A stretch of 64,000 nucleotides of DNA, taken from Sphagnum magellanicum (taxonomy: Eukaryota > Streptophyta > Sphagnopsida > Sphagnales > Sphagnaceae). Below are positions 1 to 12,493 of this stretch, one piece after another. The translations under genes were made by a program, and so were the position numbers. The notes under the pieces are model-generated. The model saw only the letters and a program-made list of their open reading frames with translations. It was not told the DNA's origin and made no database searches. The stretch covers positions 10,028,041 to 10,092,040 of the forward strand of contig CM038917.1 of NCBI GenBank assembly GCA_021904315.1, given 5' to 3'. Positions within the stretch are counted from its first letter, which is position 1; each line of letters opens with the position of its first letter.

Positions 1-3000
1 GTGAAAAAACATTTAGCCAAACAAATACAAAGAAGAATGTTCATTGTGTGCTACATGAAGAAAGCCAATAAATCATCTAGAATGAACATCAAAATTAATT
101 ATTTGGCCACAAAAAGGTCAAAAAGTGTTAAGATAATATTAATTATAGTTGGTGGCACCTAAGCATCATGTTCATAACTTTTTTTTTAAGGTGGCAACAA
201 TTATGTTTTTAGTCACAAATGAATAAATGTATCAATGGACCATAGTTTGATTAAATCCTCCATGCAATGAAAGTAATCCCAACAATAAATACTCTCAATT
301 TTGTTTCATTGATAATCATGATTTCAATGAGGTTAAAAAAAAAAAAGAACTATGGATGACATTGCAAGATTCAATGAAAGCACCCCAAAAGTGTTTGTAC
401 TCGAATCATGGGGAATATGAATAAAGAACAAAGTCATAGTTAAAGTATATATAACTTTTTTTTGTTGTTTTCAATGGATTCTCATCAAGTTCCAACTTGG
501 CTCCTCAAGTTTCAAATGTGTTCCCCAACATGTTCCCAATAATACCTCACTATGATGGCTAGAAGGCCAAGCTATGGTGGTTAAGATAATTAAATCACCT
601 TTGGTTAAAGTTGCATCAAATTGTTCAAATTTGTCAAGAAGCAAAGGGAATTTGTGTTGATAGTTTCAATAAATTCTCTATTTTAATGGGAAAAGTTTTA
701 TTATTTGAATGACAAGAAAGGACATTTTTTTCTCCCTCACCTAACAAGGCTTGTGGCCAGAATGGAAGGAAGGGACCAATATGACCTCATTCCAATTTTA
801 TTATCCCAATTCTGGAAGCTAAAATTTTCATCAATGAAAGCATAGGCTGGTCAGTTTGGTTCGATTTTTCTTTGTGAAAGTTGAAGTTCAACACAAAATA
901 TGTCATTAAGAAATTGTTGTACAAATCAAGAACTATTTTCATTGAAAGGATAAGCACAACAAATAGTACATTTAAAATACTTTTTCAAATATAATTTAAC
1001 ATTAAAATTGTTTGTGTGATGTTTGGCAATGGGGTTTTTGAATTTGACTACCTATATACCCATATGAACCGTTCTTTTATTGTTTTAAATCCCATAATTG
1101 CCAAATTGGCTTCTTTTGTGGGGAAAATGAGGTTCCATTTGCAATATTCATTTTTTAATTGACTAAATCACTAGCTACAAACGACTTTTTTTTATGGCAT
1201 CAAGGCTATTGTATATTCCTATCATAAAAAAATTGACTATGGTATTTGGTCTATGGTAGCAAATTTGGCTATGGCATTTTGAAATGGTAGTAGAATTGGA
1301 TTTAAGTGTTTGGGAGTGGTGGCAAATTTGTGTACTGAATGTGTGCCCAAGTCTACAAAATTGTCACAAGCATGAATATAAGGTAGATTATTTTGCTACA
1401 CTTCAAACATGGACACTAATAAACATCTGGTACATAAATTGAATCTTAACTTCAAAAGACCATGCCCATGTAAGAAAATAGTCTTGCACCTACATAAACA
1501 TCCCACAAACAAACTTTGAAATATCCAACACCCACACAACTTGCACAATAGATGGCTCTCAAAATTGAACTTGCAATAATTACCTACATCAACACAATGC
1601 ATACAAAAATCATACATCTTGACTTGCATTTCTATTTTTAAAAATACAATGCCTCAAAAGAAGAATTTGCCCTCACAAGATGCAAGTGGCAACTTCAAGA
1701 AAAAATGTGCAATAATTTAAAGAATGTACACGGTATATTTTAATGCAAACTTCCTTCCATGTAGCAATGGCCACATCATATGGAAAATTAAGGACAATCC
1801 ATGGCAAAGCTAAACCAATTTGAAATCACATAGAAGATCCAAATTCTCCCAAGGAGGCTTGTTCTTTGGTGCATCCATGCACATCTTTGCAACAAGTGAC
1901 ATGTATTCCTCTAACACGTTTTAGAGAACTAAAAATTAATATCCAATGAGTTTTAACATTGTGCAACAACTTCAATCCATTTGTTTCTATAGTGTCTTGG
2001 CAAGGTTCACAAATTCCAATACCTTTTTTGGATTGTGTGAAAAAAAAATACAAATAAAATTTATTGTAACATACCTTCAATGCATGCAACCAAAAACATT
2101 TTGCTCAAAACCAAAACATCTAGGTTAGTATGATGTGCCACATAATGCACACCAATGAGGTAAGAGGGAATCTTTTTGTTTGTGTGTATCACCCCAAACC
2201 AAATGCCCTAAAACATTGAATCAACATCACATTTGAGGCAAATTCACTTGGAACCCATAGCCTCACTTGTAAAGCCGCCATATTTACCCATGTCATCCAA
2301 AATGACACCATTAATGTTGTTTAAAGTTGCACCCATTTCAACCTTTTCAAGTGTCAACAAAATTTGAATGCATTTTTAACTATTCATCAATCATATGTGA
2401 ATAGTGATCCATTATCGAACATCAATAATGGTCACCTCATTTACATTAACAACATGTTTAGCTTCTAAAATTATAAATAGTGCCTTTGGAAAAGACCATG
2501 TCATGCATGGCCTTTGTAATTTGTCAACCATTAATAGTTGATCAATTTTTCAATGGAGTGTTCTTGACCTTTAAGAACAAAAACAACTCCCTCTACAATT
2601 CATATTCCAACATTGGCCTTCCATGCAAGAGAATGTGGAAGACATAAACAAATTGAGTAAACTTTTTCCAAGCCCCCCAAATGAATCTTGAACTATATTA
2701 ATGTCATGACAAACCCAGGATTTTGCCCACACAAAGTCTTATTGTTTTTGCAATATGTTGTGCATTACATATTATTTCACACACCTTAAGCTTAAAACAT
2801 ATATTTTGCACAACATTGAATACAAAACATTTAGTGATGTTCTTGCCTATTGCACCCTCTCATTACACTTGGTTTGCAACCATGAAAGCTAAATTCAACT
2901 TTAAACCAAAATTGCTAACAAAGAGAAAAGAAAAATATATACACACAAAACATGACAACTTGAATATTGATCTAATATTAAACGATGTCACAAAAATCTT

Positions 3001-6000
3001 TAAGCTTTGAAGTGGGGGGTCAAATGGGAGAAAATGTATATATAATTGGAGAACAACCACATCTAATAATGTGGGTCAATATATGGTTATCTATCTAATC
3101 AATGGCAAGAATTGAACAATTTTATCTTTATTCAAGATTGTGATGGCCATCTATACAAAGGCATATGTATGGTGAAAGGAGGTATATTTAACATTGAGAT
3201 TGGCAAATGGAAGTTTGATCAATAGTGTGCTTAGTAATCAAAAGGTTTATTCAACAATGGGATTGGGGATCAAAAGGTTTAATCAATGATTGGATTGATG
3301 CATCAATCCTATGTTAGATGCATTGTGAGAAAGGTGATTATGATGGCATAAAACAATGATGCACCATCTACAAGTGATGAGGGATAATCAAGAGAGTTGT
3401 ATGGCCATGAAATGTGGCAAGAGGAGGGTTTAAATGGGAATTTACAATAAATAAATTAAAAATAATCAATGGATATTTCACATGGGCCCTTTTAAGAGTT
3501 ACATTGTGGTGACAAATTGCCCAGAAAAAATGGTACCAACCCAAAAAAATAGAAAACATGTAATATGTCATCCAAAGTCATGCGATGTCTTGTTAAAAGC
3601 AATAAGATCGTGGATTGAACATTTCATGCATTTGGTTTTAATTTTGTATAAATAGCTTTTCATCTTACATTTCAACCCTACAGACATTTGGGATTAATGT
3701 TTTTTTTTTTTCGTTTTGCTGAATTTTTGTGACTTAATAGGGAAAAAAATCCAATGCAACTCATGCAATTTTTTTTGTGAAAAAATGCACCAAAATGACC
3801 AAATTTAAAGGATTTTTTTTTTAATCATTATCTTTAAACAATAGGTTCCAACAAGTTGTTAGAATATAGCATGATTCTTGGATTTTTCTTCTTTCCTTTC
3901 TAAGATGTAGCCAAATTTGGTTAGTTCCTCTTGTTGAATATGGTCATCAATGTGACTACATCACAAAATTAGAAACAAAAACCTTGTTTGGGATTTCAAT
4001 GCCATGTATTGATTTCTAGATTTTTAACTCACATGTATATCATTAAATTTTGTAAAGTTTTACTTTGAAATAAATTTTATTATGAAATGAAAAATAATGG
4101 ACATTTTCAATTTTACTTTTCTTATCATATTATTTCAAAATAGGAAATGTGTAATATTGAAAATTTGAAAGTCCATTGTAATTATTTTTAATAATTTTTA
4201 TTCAATGAACTAAAGGCAACTATTGGAAGATATGAATGCAACATGCCAAAGTTTTGGATGTAGGATTTTTATTTCCCATAAAAAGTTGGTTTAATCAAAT
4301 TTACTTACATCATTTTTGAGGTATTTTTAATATACAATTTTGGTTGATAATGTCATTTTTGTGTGAAATGTGATGCACATATTATCCATTCCTTACTTGG
4401 GTGAATACAATACATATAACCATCAAATGAATAATAAATATGTATCACCCCAAGTCCTAAGGCAGAAAAATTCCTTGTTGCATAAGAAGGGGCTTAACTT
4501 CAACCAATCCATAACAATATTTAATGTCATTCCCATTTTTCAACATCAATAATGTAATTTTCAACCTTTCAAACTTTATCACCTTTTCAACACAAATACA
4601 TGAATGTTCAAATGGGATTGGAAATGATGGCAAGATAAATACTAGTTTAGTTTTTTTTAAAGGAATCTTAAGTTTCATCATTTTTTAACTAGATGTGATC
4701 AAAGTTTTTTTGGGGTAAAATTTCACCACTTGGCGACAAAAAATAGGGCCTTCTAATCCAACAAAGGAATTTTTTGGAAAAAACTACACAAATTCACCAT
4801 ATGTCAAGGAAAAAATAATTCAACTCATTAGATTTGAAACATCCCTTCTAGGATGTCATCAAATTATAGTGGGGTTGCAAAATATTTTTAATTTTCCTTT
4901 TATCATGTAACCAACCTTGGTTAAATGCTCTTTTGGAGGATTGCTAGTCCACATAATTGACAAATTTGAAAAAAAACCTTAAATGTGATACAATCAACTT
5001 AAAAACTCAAACCTTCCAAATTCCAATATTTCCATAAAGTACACAATGGCTCCATAATGAAAACTTGTTTGTGAAACTTGAACTTCTATCCACCCAATAA
5101 GAAACATAAAAAAACAATGAATAGATAAAATAAAATAAAGTTGAATCATAAATGTATCTGAAGTGAAAATTCAATACATTTGTGATATTTATTTTGTGTA
5201 AATTTTTGTCACAACCTCTAGCAATGAATGTGTGACTTATCAAGCTTGTGTTGGATTCTCATAAGTGGGTTACAAATATTTGTTTTATGAGATTGGACTT
5301 TTGTAAAAACATCATAAGCACTCTTTAAGCACAAGCCATTGTCATCCCTTTGGGAGTTGAACCTTGCTATGGCTTCAACCCTACAACATTGATTGGTTTA
5401 CATTGACATGAATTGTCAAGTTATCATAAAAGTGTTTGAATATTTTTAAGGTATTCCAACACGTGCAACACAAAGGTGCACTATGGTCATTTACATAATG
5501 CTTTACTTATCATTTTATTGACTACTTTTTGAAACACAACATTACACTATATATTAAATTGATGAAGGATGAGATTTATAAGAAAATTTGTTAATGGGAA
5601 TATTCATTTGTTGGATTTTCTCATAGGGGAAAATACTAAAAATTGATGTAATATTGGTAATAAAATTTTGGCTCGAACCTTGACCCAATATTCTGAGTGA
5701 CATTTGGAATATTATGACCAAAGGGGGTGGACACTACTTAAAATTATGCTTTTATATATTTGAAAAAATCACAAAGGAAGCAAAATAATTTGGATTGTCA
5801 ATTTGTTTTAGGGAATATATTTTTACTCACAAAGTTTCAATGCTCAAAATTTGATGTTGCAATTCAATGATGTTTCAAAAGGATAAAAACACACAAAATT
5901 ATGTGGTAGATTTTATTTTATTTTTGAAACATCATTTTTCTTTATCAAACAAACATCATTCCTTTTCAAAAGTGGATAAATTATTAACATTGATGATTAA

Positions 6001-7541
6001 AAGAAAAATGTGAGTTGAAATTGATGAAATTCACTTTTACAACACATTTGAACACCTTTGGTTCAAACGTGTTTTTGACTTTTAAAAATTATGAATTTTG
6101 AAGATGTGTTTTTTCTTTAAATTATTCATTTTATGTGGTAAAAAAAAGGCTACATAATATACATGATATAGGATCAAGATGTGATGAATTTTTAAAAATC
6201 TACCACATAGTTTAAAACTAGGTATGAAAATTGCAAAATTTGGATGATAGATTAACACATGAATGTACCACATAAAATATAATCCTTGGAAAAAGATGTT
6301 TACCTTGGCACCTTAGGCTCCTTTGAGTGTGTACTATGTTTATTGTGATAAATGAACTAAGTTGAATAATTAATGAGTTCATGTTTTGTAACACAAATAA
6401 CATGAAACATGAACATTGAGATGAATAAGATTATCTTACATCTTTATATTGTAAATTTAAATTCATAAGATTGGAAATAATGCATTCCATTACATTATTT
6501 TTACATTTTTAGGAAGACCGCCATGCAAACTTCCATGTAACATTTAATGAAGGTCATTACGCAAAAAAAAAAAAACCCCTCAAGTACAACATTTTAATGT
6601 CTTTTTAAAATGTCATATGAAGATGATATATGTCATTTGCAACAATATCAAATTATTGTAATAAAAAAAAAGCTAAATTACACTTATTGAAAAAATCACA
6701 ATTGTCATAATCAACTTTAATTTACATTACTATCATTTGCAAACACAAGCTTTGTTGACATTGCACATGTGCATGGTGAGCAAGCTATGTTTTAAAGTGA
6801 CTAGTGCATTCACATTTTTGTATTATAGCACTTTACTATTGTAAGCACCATGGTTGTCCATTTTAAGCTCAATTTTTAGTGTAAGAACATGATAATTATG
6901 TGGGGATCAATAGCTACTTTGATTAGTTTTAATTAAAAAACTTTTCATGAACATAGATGTCTTTCTATCCATTTCAATTTTGAACCAACGTTGTTTCCTT
7001 CACATTAAATGATAATCCATATTTCTTTCTACTATGTATTATGCCCTTTTGCAAGTGGGTGAGCTTATCTTTCTTTGTGCATTCTATAAAATGTGATGCA
7101 ACAAAAATATAATAAACATTACAACTTGTTATTAAATTTATATTCATATGACGAGGTTTTCAAACTTGATTCTACATGATTAAATGGGTTTGATGCCTTA
7201 CTGTTTTTTGAAATTATGTTTACATTTAATGTTATGTATTATTAAAACAACATGTTAATAAAACATTTTAAAATTTTGACATTTCCATCTCTAGTTAGAT
7301 GACACCTTGTTCCACTTTTTTTTTGTTTCAAAATGCATGTAAGGTGTTACCTTTATTGTCTATTTGTCATTAAGGAAATTTTGATTTTATAATTTTTGTT
7401 AATTAAGGCCCCCATTAGTTAAAACTTCCCTAATGTGGGGTCTATACGAATGTTGGGCAAGTATTTGATTTTTCAAATATCAACTAATTGTGTGTATCGA
7501 ATTTTTAAAATTAAATATTAATGCATGTTATATATTTTTTC
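1..7541. other. Gene-free AT-rich region
   Basis: No host gene is recognisable here. Open frames are short and lack family features. Apart from a transposase-like relic near 1.8-2.1 kb, I see only AT-rich sequence with short homopolymer A and T runs, which looks like old, heavily decayed transposon debris. Confidence 0.5.
1826..2100 (-). pseudogene. DNA-transposon (hAT-like) transposase relic
   Basis: On the minus strand the translation contains ETNGLKLLHNVKTHW followed by SLKRV. This resembles the segment read as ETKGLKLLRNVKTRWISML...LKRVLAEY in plant hAT-like transposases (remembered family pattern). After SLKRV the likeness continues in another frame (EEYMSLVAKM, then LDLLCD), so the relic is frameshifted. 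No N-terminal zinc finger, C-terminal dimerisation domain or terminal repeats were found around it. It is a fragment of perhaps 90 residues with no coding capacity. The superfamily assignment rests on recalled similarity and could be wrong. Confidence 0.4.
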
Positions 7542-8460
7542 TGTTGTGACCCTAAATTTGGACTCGCGACCAAAGCAAAGGCTTGCAAAGGTGTGAGCCA
7601 AGAGTGAAGCCCAAGAGTCACATTTCATGTTCTTGGGAGTGTAGGAGGTGTGAGGAAATGAACCCACACACTCCCAAGTGGGCTTCCACTTTGGGAATTG
7701 GAGTCACAATGAACTCTCAAATTTTTAAAGAACAATTGCAGGGGTTAAAACTCATTGAATTGAAAAGTTCATTATACCATTGAAAAGCTCTTGGATTGTA
7801 AATGTTTAAAATGCACTTGCACGTCCCATTTGAATACTTAAATAAAAAATTATGGCCAAAAGAAGGGTGGAGAGTCAAATTGCCAATTTGACTTCCGATC
7901 ATTAAAAGTCAGGAATCGGCCTTATTTACTTGCATATAGGTGGCATGCAACATATCATTGAAAAGATCTTGATGAGGGCTACAACTTTGCTTTAGACTTC
8001 ACTTTAATCAAAGATTTACACAAAAAATTATGGGCCTCCAAAGTTGCGGGAGTCCGAATTTTGAGAATTTTGGGATTCCCAACTTGAGAATTTCGAGACA
8101 AAATGATAGTTGGGTGCAGGCCTCATGGCCAAGCATAGAGAATATTACAAGGGGAAAGATGGTGGCTCCCCCAAGTTTGGGCCATGGTGAGTTTTGTGAG
8201 TCCATGTATGCCTATGGTTTGTCCATGCACCAAAAGTGCTCCAACCATGCATTAACCAACTTGTTGTTTGGTTTGTGCAGGTTCGTGTGAATAATTGATT
8301 TGTTTATCTCTTGTCCTAATCCCCATCTCGGAACTCTAACACGCTCCCCTACCCCTGAAGTGCTACGAGTTAGGGAACGTACCCCAATTCTTTATTCTTT
8401 CATTGTTTTCACTTTTGGACTCACATTTGAATCTTTTAAAAAGTGTGGGGGTGCGTCACT
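7542..8460 (+). mobile_element. LTR-like retrotransposon fossil, copy A
   Basis: A stretch of about 920 bp starts TGTTGTGACC and ends GTGCGTCAC. It is collinear with copy B at 9566-10484 along its whole length. Shared blocks include the segment around CTCCCA near the start, the run around AATTGCAGGGGT and the end around CACATTTGA. Both copies have the length and TG...CA-like ends of a plant LTR. There is no recognisable primer-binding site after this copy and no coding sequence. It is most likely a solo LTR or LTR remnant, old to judge from the divergence between the two copies. The family (Ty1 or Ty3) cannot be told. Confidence 0.6.
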
Positions 8461-9229
8461 TTCCACCTACAAAACATTTAAAGTTTTAAATGTTATAAAA
8501 TTGCATTTCAAACTATTATGAATTGGGATAAGGGTTTCACTAACGAGGAGGCTGGGTATTATGTTTGGGTTTTTATAAGTACCTTTTCTTATACCTCTAC
8601 CGATATTTTGACAAATATCATAGTGACTTGGCATCTTCATCACAAAGTATCATAATTTTAGGATTATTGAAAATTTCAAATTTAAAAAAAAAAATTTGTG
8701 AAGGAAAATAAGAAATATTTTGGGAATATATTTTATTTTAAATGGAATATTCAAAGTTAACTAATTATTTGGTAGACATGTAAAAAAGTTGCCCTTTTAT
8801 TACAATACCTTATTTTAAAATTAAATTTTTTGGGTTCTTAACTATTTATCAATTTTTGAATTGCAAAACACATTATCAGAACTTTAAAAACTCTTTGATA
8901 AAATTCCACGTACATTAGCTAGTCACAAAAACCCAACAATAAGTACATGCATATTCAATTACCTATACATACACAAAAATGAATTACAAAAACAAATTGA
9001 CATGTTAAAGTTCCATATGTTTTATTAAAATGTTCAAGGGGAATGACTATACATAAATGTTGAAACAAGAAACATTGTTAAGACAAAGAAAGGAGGTGAT
9101 CCAAAATCAAATTATTGATTTTATCAAATATAATTATGGCATGTAACAACTCATATTTTCAACATTTTTGTCCCCTTAACTACACATTTCCCAAAAAAGA
9201 TGTTTTAATTTTCTAACTTTAAACTTTAT
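8461..9229. other. Spacer between LTR-like copies
   Basis: AT-rich sequence with no gene, no pol-like reading frame and no polypurine tract seen just before copy B. The two LTR-like copies therefore do not look like the ends of one complete element. Confidence 0.4.
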
Positions 9230-9565
9230 CTTAATTTTCAACCTGCAAGCATTGAACATTAAAACCTATAACAAATGCCAAATGTCCCTCTCAAGTCTTA
9301 ATTTTAAACCATTGCTATTAAACATTACACAATAAAAGCAAGACACACATGTTAATGGTCTTTCTAAACTTTCAAATATCAACCTTCAAACACTAAAAAT
9401 TAAAAACCACATATAGATGTTAGTGGGTGTTTTCAAATCTCATCCTTGAAGCATTCCAAATTAACAATCACATAGTTCAATGTGTGTGGATCTCAACCTT
9501 GAAGCATTCAAAATTAAAAACCACATAATTTTATGTGTGTGGATGTTCTCAAATCTCAACCTTCA
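9230..9565. repeat. Degenerate minisatellite, left part
   Basis: Units of roughly 53-63 bp recur. Each carries a variant of CAACCTTGAAGCATTC, then AAATTAAAAACCACAT, then a GTGTGTGGAT-like segment and CAAATCT. Units start near 9240, 9370, 9430 and 9490. The same motifs resume at about 10497-10600 after the LTR-like copy B, so B appears to have been inserted into an existing array. Unit boundaries are approximate. Confidence 0.55.
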
Positions 9566-10484
9566 TGTCGTAACCCTAACCTTGGGCTTACGACCAAGGC
9601 AAGACAAGAAGGCGAGACAAGACGGAGACCCGGGAAGCACATCTTATGCTCTCGGGAGTGCAGGAGAGTGTGAAAGAATGAGCCCTCACACTCCCAAAGC
9701 AACTCCCACTTGGGGAGTTGGAGTCTCGAAGGACTCTTGAATCTTCAGGGAGCAATTGCAGGGGTCAAAACCCATCAATTTGAAGCGTTCTTTATACCAT
9801 TGGAAAGCTAATTGAAACATAGATTGTAAAATGGTCTCATATCATCAATTTGGACATTTGAAACACAAGTTATGGCCAAAAGAAAGGTTGGGAGTCAAAT
9901 TGGCAATTTGATTTCCGACCACTAAAAGTCAGGAATTGACCCGATTTCCTTGCGGGCAAGTGGCTTGCAACATATCGTTGAAAAGCTCTTGACAAAAGCT
10001 ACAACTTTGCTTTAAACCTCATTGCAATCAGAGTTTTGCACACAAAGTTATGGGGCTCCAAAGTCACAGAAGTCCCGATTTCGACAATTTTGGGATTCTC
10101 ACTTGGGAGTCCCGGGACAAAAAGCCATTTGGATGTGGGCCTCGTGGAGAGGCACATAGTATACTATAAGGGGGAAGGTGGTGGCTTTTCCCAAGTCCGG
10201 GCTGTGGTGAGTCTTGTGAGTCCGAGTTTGCCTGTGGCTCGTCCTAACACCAAAAGTGTTTCAACTATGTACTAACCAACTTGTTGTTTGGTTTATGCAG
10301 ATCTGAGTGAGTGATTATGTGCTTGTCATTCTTCCTAGTCCCATCCCGGAGCTCTAGCACGCCCCTTTACCCCCCTCAAAGTGCTACAAGCCAAGGAGCG
10401 TGCCCTGATTCCTTACTTTTCTGCTGTTTTCAATTTGGATTCACATTTGAGTCCATTAAGGAGCCTATCCATTAGTGCGTCACA
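9566..10484 (+). mobile_element. LTR-like retrotransposon fossil, copy B
   Basis: A 919-bp stretch from TGTCGTAACC to GTGCGTCACA, homologous over its full length to copy A. It is followed at once by TGGTATCAAAG (10485-10495). That is close to the plant initiator-methionine tRNA primer-binding site TGGTATCAGAGC, as expected just downstream of a 5' LTR. Only about 11 bp of possible internal sequence follows before the flanking minisatellite resumes, so this is a remnant and not a whole element. It is broken, non-coding and old. Confidence 0.65.
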
Positions 10485-10496
10485 TGGTATCAAAGA

Positions 10497-10610
10497 ATTC
10501 AAACATTCAAAATTCAAAACCACATTTTAATGTCTGTGAACCTTCATAACATTCAACTCTTAACCTTTCAATCTTCAAACACTCAAAATTTGAAACAAGT
10601 GTAATTATGT
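10497..10610. repeat. Degenerate minisatellite, right part
   Basis: Motifs such as CAAAATTCAAAACCACAT and AACCTTTCAATCTTCAAACA continue the array that ends at 9565 on the other side of LTR-like copy B. Confidence 0.45.
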
Positions 10611-12240
10611 TCCAAAGAAAGCAAAATCCCTTATCTTTTTTCCTTTCTTTCTTTCTTTCTTTTCTTGTATGCTCTTATATGGTTGTCAATAGTTCATCAT
10701 GATTTATGTTGAATATTTCATGTCCATGTAAATGCTAAAAGGAAAAGGGTTAAGTAAATAAGCTTAATGATAAAAATAGATTATTAAAAAATTTATATAC
10801 ATAACATGGATATGAAAATGCACATGTTAATTTATTTTTTCATATCCATGTAGTTTGGTAGGAAGAAGTGATGAGGTAGTTAGGCTTTGAAGGGGTAAAC
10901 ATGAACAACACAAATAGGTAAACAAACAAACAAACAAAAATATTTTTATTGGATAAAAAATAGAAGATAAAATACTAGATGCCAATGGGCCTTTTCAACT
11001 ATTCTTAATTGAAATCACATTGAAAGTCAAATATAATCTAGCTAATTAATTCACAAACTTTCATCCCTTAAAACTTATGTGTGATAGAACCCTAACACAT
11101 GGACAAATCGCCATATTTTAATTTTCACTTCATCAAGCACAAATGGTAGATTGTATTGTACTTAACATGTGTAATTAATGTCGAAAACTACATGTGAATA
11201 GAATTTACCATAATATCTATTCCAAAAACACCACACCACCACAATCCATCTTACATTTGAACTTCATGATTACCATTCACAACAACCAATAAAACATTCA
11301 CCAAAATTAGATGATTCATCAACTTCAACTACACATCACCATCACAAAGGAATTGCATGCAATACTTGACCTCTCCTTAAGGGGTAGGGGTTTTCATGCA
11401 AAAGTGCAAGGAGCCAATTAAGTTTTAAAAATTCAAGAAAATAAGGTGTGTGGCAACCTCCCAAATGGGGGAAGGGTTTTGCTCGAATGTGATAATGAGC
11501 CAATCAAGCAAAAAAATTAAAATGGGTTACATTTATGTTTTGAAGGATAACAATTATAATGGTTAATCCAACTAGGATTGGTTGATTTATTTCTTTAATT
11601 TGTTAGTGGGTACATTTAAGAATTACATCTAAGATTTTTTCACAATTTAACCAATTATACTTTTCAAAAACCTTTTAAAAATGCCATATGTTTAGGGTTT
11701 ATTGCAATACCTAGTCTAGTTCAATAACAAGGTGCCTATAATTATTAATTTTGAGGTCATTTTATTTGGTTGGTTGTGTGTGTGTGTGTTAGTTACAATT
11801 CAACATTTTACTTTCTTGAAAATTCTTGTTTAGATTAATGTTGGATGGTTTTTAATTGTTTAGTTATAACCTTTGCCTTTGGTTTTGCACCACAGTGGAG
11901 GACAATTCCAAGTTTGGTTGGGTTATACACAAATCTAATAATCTTTAGTCAAATCGTATATTGAATCGATTTCAAATTCAAATTTAATTGAAAAAAAAAA
12001 ATGATACAAATTGATGCACAAAATATTTAAAAATATTTTCATTCATCACCTTCATCATCCATGACTAAGATGTTGAAAAAACACTTTTTTGGTTCCATTC
12101 AGAGCAAATTCCAATTCAAAATCTATTTTGGCTTGAAGAAAAAATAACCCTCTATTCCATTCAAAGCACATTCCAAATTGACATCTATTTTTGACATGAA
12201 AGAAAAACACCTTTCCATTCCATTCAAAGCAAATTCAAGA
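10611..12240. other. Intergenic region upstream of LSM4
   Basis: No gene recognised. Simple repeats seen are (TTTC)n near 10640-10663, (AAAC)n near 10918-10938 and (TG)n near 11772-11790. Toward 12.1-12.24 kb a short phrase close to CCATTCAAAGCA recurs about three times at roughly 60-bp spacing (near 12096, 12157 and 12220). Confidence 0.4.
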
Positions 12241-12268
12241 GAAAATTGCAGATCAAACTTGTTGACCC

Positions 12269-12274
12269 TATAAA
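12269..12274 (+). promoter_or_regulatory. Candidate TATA box of LSM4
   Basis: TATAAA lies about 220 bp upstream of the LSM4 start codon. It sits at the boundary where AT-rich spacer gives way to a GC-richer, pyrimidine-rich stretch that looks like a transcribed leader. Transcription would begin near 12300. This is position-based inference only. Confidence 0.35.
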
Positions 12275-12493
12275 CGTCCAACCCTGTAGCAGCTCCGACG
12301 GAAACATTGTCACTCGAATTTGCTTAATTACCTGCGTTTCCTTTACTCCCCTGGGCTGTATCTGTCTCTCGTGCGCGCGCGCCCCCTCGCGCTGCAAGAG
12401 CTTCGAGCTCGGCAGCTGTTGCTGCACGCAGGTGTGTTGTGGCGCAGATCGGCAGCTCTTGTGTCCCTGATCACCTGACTCATCGTCGCAATC

